Positions 62,200 through 64,000 of a DNA stretch of 64,000 bases are shown here, piece after piece. Position numbers and translations under genes: made by a program. The notes under the pieces are model-generated. The model was not told where the DNA came from and made no database searches. It saw only the letters and a list, made by a program, of their open reading frames with translations. How positions within the stretch are numbered: position 1 is the stretch's first letter; each line of letters begins with the position of its first letter. The DNA lies in the NCBI GenBank assembly GCA_035236585.1, contig CP141128.1, positions 29,169,618 through 29,233,617 of the forward strand. Direction: 5' to 3'. The stretch is from Warburgia ugandensis. Taxonomy: Eukaryota; Streptophyta; Magnoliopsida; Canellales; Canellaceae.

Positions 62200-63295
62200 A
62201 AATAAGTAATTTTTTTCTTATTCTCTAATACTACAAAATGTGAAATAAATGTTGATTACTTACATTTATGGAAAGTTCAGGGTTAGAAACTACTAAATAT
62301 AGGGATATTACATGTTAAATTTCTAAATATATCAAATATCCATATACTTATACTTTTCTAGTCCTCGATCAAATCTACAAAATAGAAAATGAAAATCTAA
62401 AAAAACCCTAACCACTTTAGCAGGTGCCTCATTTAACATATGCAAAAAGCCTTTAAACTCATAAGTTGCCCTTAGTGGATGAGTTATAGTCTCTTAAGTG
62501 GTTCCAAAAACAACACCCATAAACATTTTACAAACTTGTATGAAAGTTCTTTATTTCTTTCAGAAAATTTTCTCCAATTCAGCACTCATTAAATTTCTAA
62601 CTTTAGCATGCTAATAAGAATGAGTGACAATTCAAAATCCTGCCTTTATCTTAAAGATATTCCATTATCATTCAAAACTTGAGATGTGAGTGTGGGAATA
62701 TATCCAACAGATAAGTATCAGTTTTCAAGTAAATTGTAAATTAAATTACTGTCTAAAAGTATTTTTTTACTTCAAATCTCATAATATATTCATGAAACTT
62801 AGATAGAAGTCACTAAGAAAAAGGTAAATCTCTTATCAATATGTGAGTAGAATTATGTTCACTAAAGCTCACATATTTCATACCAAAGAATGATAACATA
62901 AAAAGAATATGATAAGGTCCCATGGAAAGGATATCAACTATTAAAGAATGTTACACTTTACCAAATTATCTATTTATTTATAGCCACATCCAAGCCATAC
63001 TACTCTTGATATAGATTAAGACTTAATAGGACAAAACATAGGCTGAGGATAGGGTTATCAAAGAAATGATATAAGGGTAAATAAGGTGCTTTGAAGAATA
63101 TATAAAGGTCTTCTACTAGAGTTGTTCACAAATTAATTTTTATGTCCATGAGAATGAGCATTTCCTTTTTCATTGGCTATCATTTTTTTCTCATCTCTTA
63201 GCTTGTATTGCTCAAACTTTTCTCAAGATATTTATTTAACCATTTCTACATATTTTCAAAAAGAAAACTAGGAAATGGATACCTTTGTGACGACC
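62200..63295. other. Non-coding AT-rich stretch, nothing firm
   Basis: No supported gene, repeat ends or RNA. It lies between the family-S element (its target duplication aaat at 62200-62203) and the next family-G LTR. Confidence 0.45.
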
Positions 63296-64000
63296 TGGGT
63301 TTTTGTAACACGTTTTGTAATGTATTTTGAAAGGCAGGGCCCTTAATAGTGTAAATTTTTTTCATAAAACAAGTAGTGGAAATTCTTTTCTTTAGAACTT
63401 GTTTTTTAAAACCCAAGTCATCACTTCATACATAACATAAGTAGAATTTTGTACAAGATAAAATTCCATTGAAGGAATATACTTTTATTAAATTCCAGAA
63501 TCCATCCAGTGGTTCACAATACAGCCAAATCCATTACAATACTTGTCCAAATTACATAATCCAAACTCAAAGCTCACCATACAATGAAATTCTCATTACA
63601 ATACAACACTCTCAAACAAAGCTAAATACATGTCTTCAAGGGTATATCTTGAAGATTATTCTCTTCAAGTCTTCTATCGTCTTGAGCTCCTAACTCTCCT
63701 TCCTTATATCTAAGATATTGCAACATTTACAATATCTCAACAAGCAATGCTTGGTAGGGGATTCGAAAAGCATAATAATTGACAATGTAATTTCAATACT
63801 TCATAATCCCATTATCCCTAAACATATTCATGTCTCTACTCTTTACTTTGTAAGTTATGTACATCCATATACATACATACTATACATGGGTAAATTAGTT
63901 AAATTTATAAAAGTAGTCAAATATCATTCCCAACTAAGCTGATCAATTCTCTCCATTATGAGGATTCAATATTTCAGCTCACCCTGCACTGGGAATTTCC
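63296..64000 (-). mobile_element. Partial LTR, family G, cut by the window end
   Basis: It matches the first 0.7 kb (plus-strand sense) of the LTRs at 17805, 20179 and 27709, starting TGTGACGACC. It keeps the segment near 63370-63410 that LTR2 and LTR3 have lost. The dyad is at 63713-63737, about 429 bp from the LTR 3' end. No PBS precedes it on the left, so at this edge it is the 3' LTR of an element or a solo LTR in minus orientation. Confidence 0.88.

Overview
The window looks like repeat-dense plant nuclear DNA. It is AT-rich, and its LTRs end in TG/CA and carry tRNA-iMet type primer-binding sites. It also holds a short TRIM-type element and a CACTA transposon end. I found no host protein-coding gene, rRNA or tRNA that I can support. 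The only protein recognised with confidence is a broken retrotransposon Gag. The species cannot be told from the sequence; a flowering plant with an LTR-rich genome is the likeliest source.

Layout. 1-445 is the edge of a family-S LTR. 446-6606 is old, diverged, non-coding repeat with a 58-bp tandem array. 6612-8086 is a multimeric TRIM complex holding both tandem and inverted units, flanked by a single 5-bp target duplication (attct). 8092-12631 has no recognisable gene. 12637-38483 is a large nested structure. Its outer, plus-strand LTR retrotransposon (family O) has LTRs of 3.4 and 3.8 kb and no recognisable pol. Its interior is split by a minus-strand family-G insertion (17805-32229, target duplication tcttt). 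That insertion is laid out as LTR fragment - internal fragment - LTR - internal - LTR. Its full internal region carries only a gag pseudogene, so it resembles the TR-GAG class of non-autonomous elements.

38484-42910 is non-coding with a tandem array of about 182 bp. 42914-44382 is a non-autonomous CACTA element (target duplication aga). 44386-53245 is a second copy of the old repeat seen at 446-6606, interrupted by a solo family-S LTR (48455-51260, target duplication ttccc). 53246-62199 is a complete minus-strand family-S element with LTRs of about 2.7 kb and an ORF-poor 3.6-kb interior. 62200-63295 is unassigned AT-rich sequence. 63296 to the end is another family-G LTR, cut by the window edge.

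The most unusual points are these. The TRIM complex has two U5-type outer ends inside one target duplication. The family-G triple-LTR arrangement sits inside one target duplication. An inverted-repeat hairpin lies about 0.4 kb from the 3' end of the LTR in three different LTR families. A coding-like, non-retroviral segment lies inside the family-O LTR.
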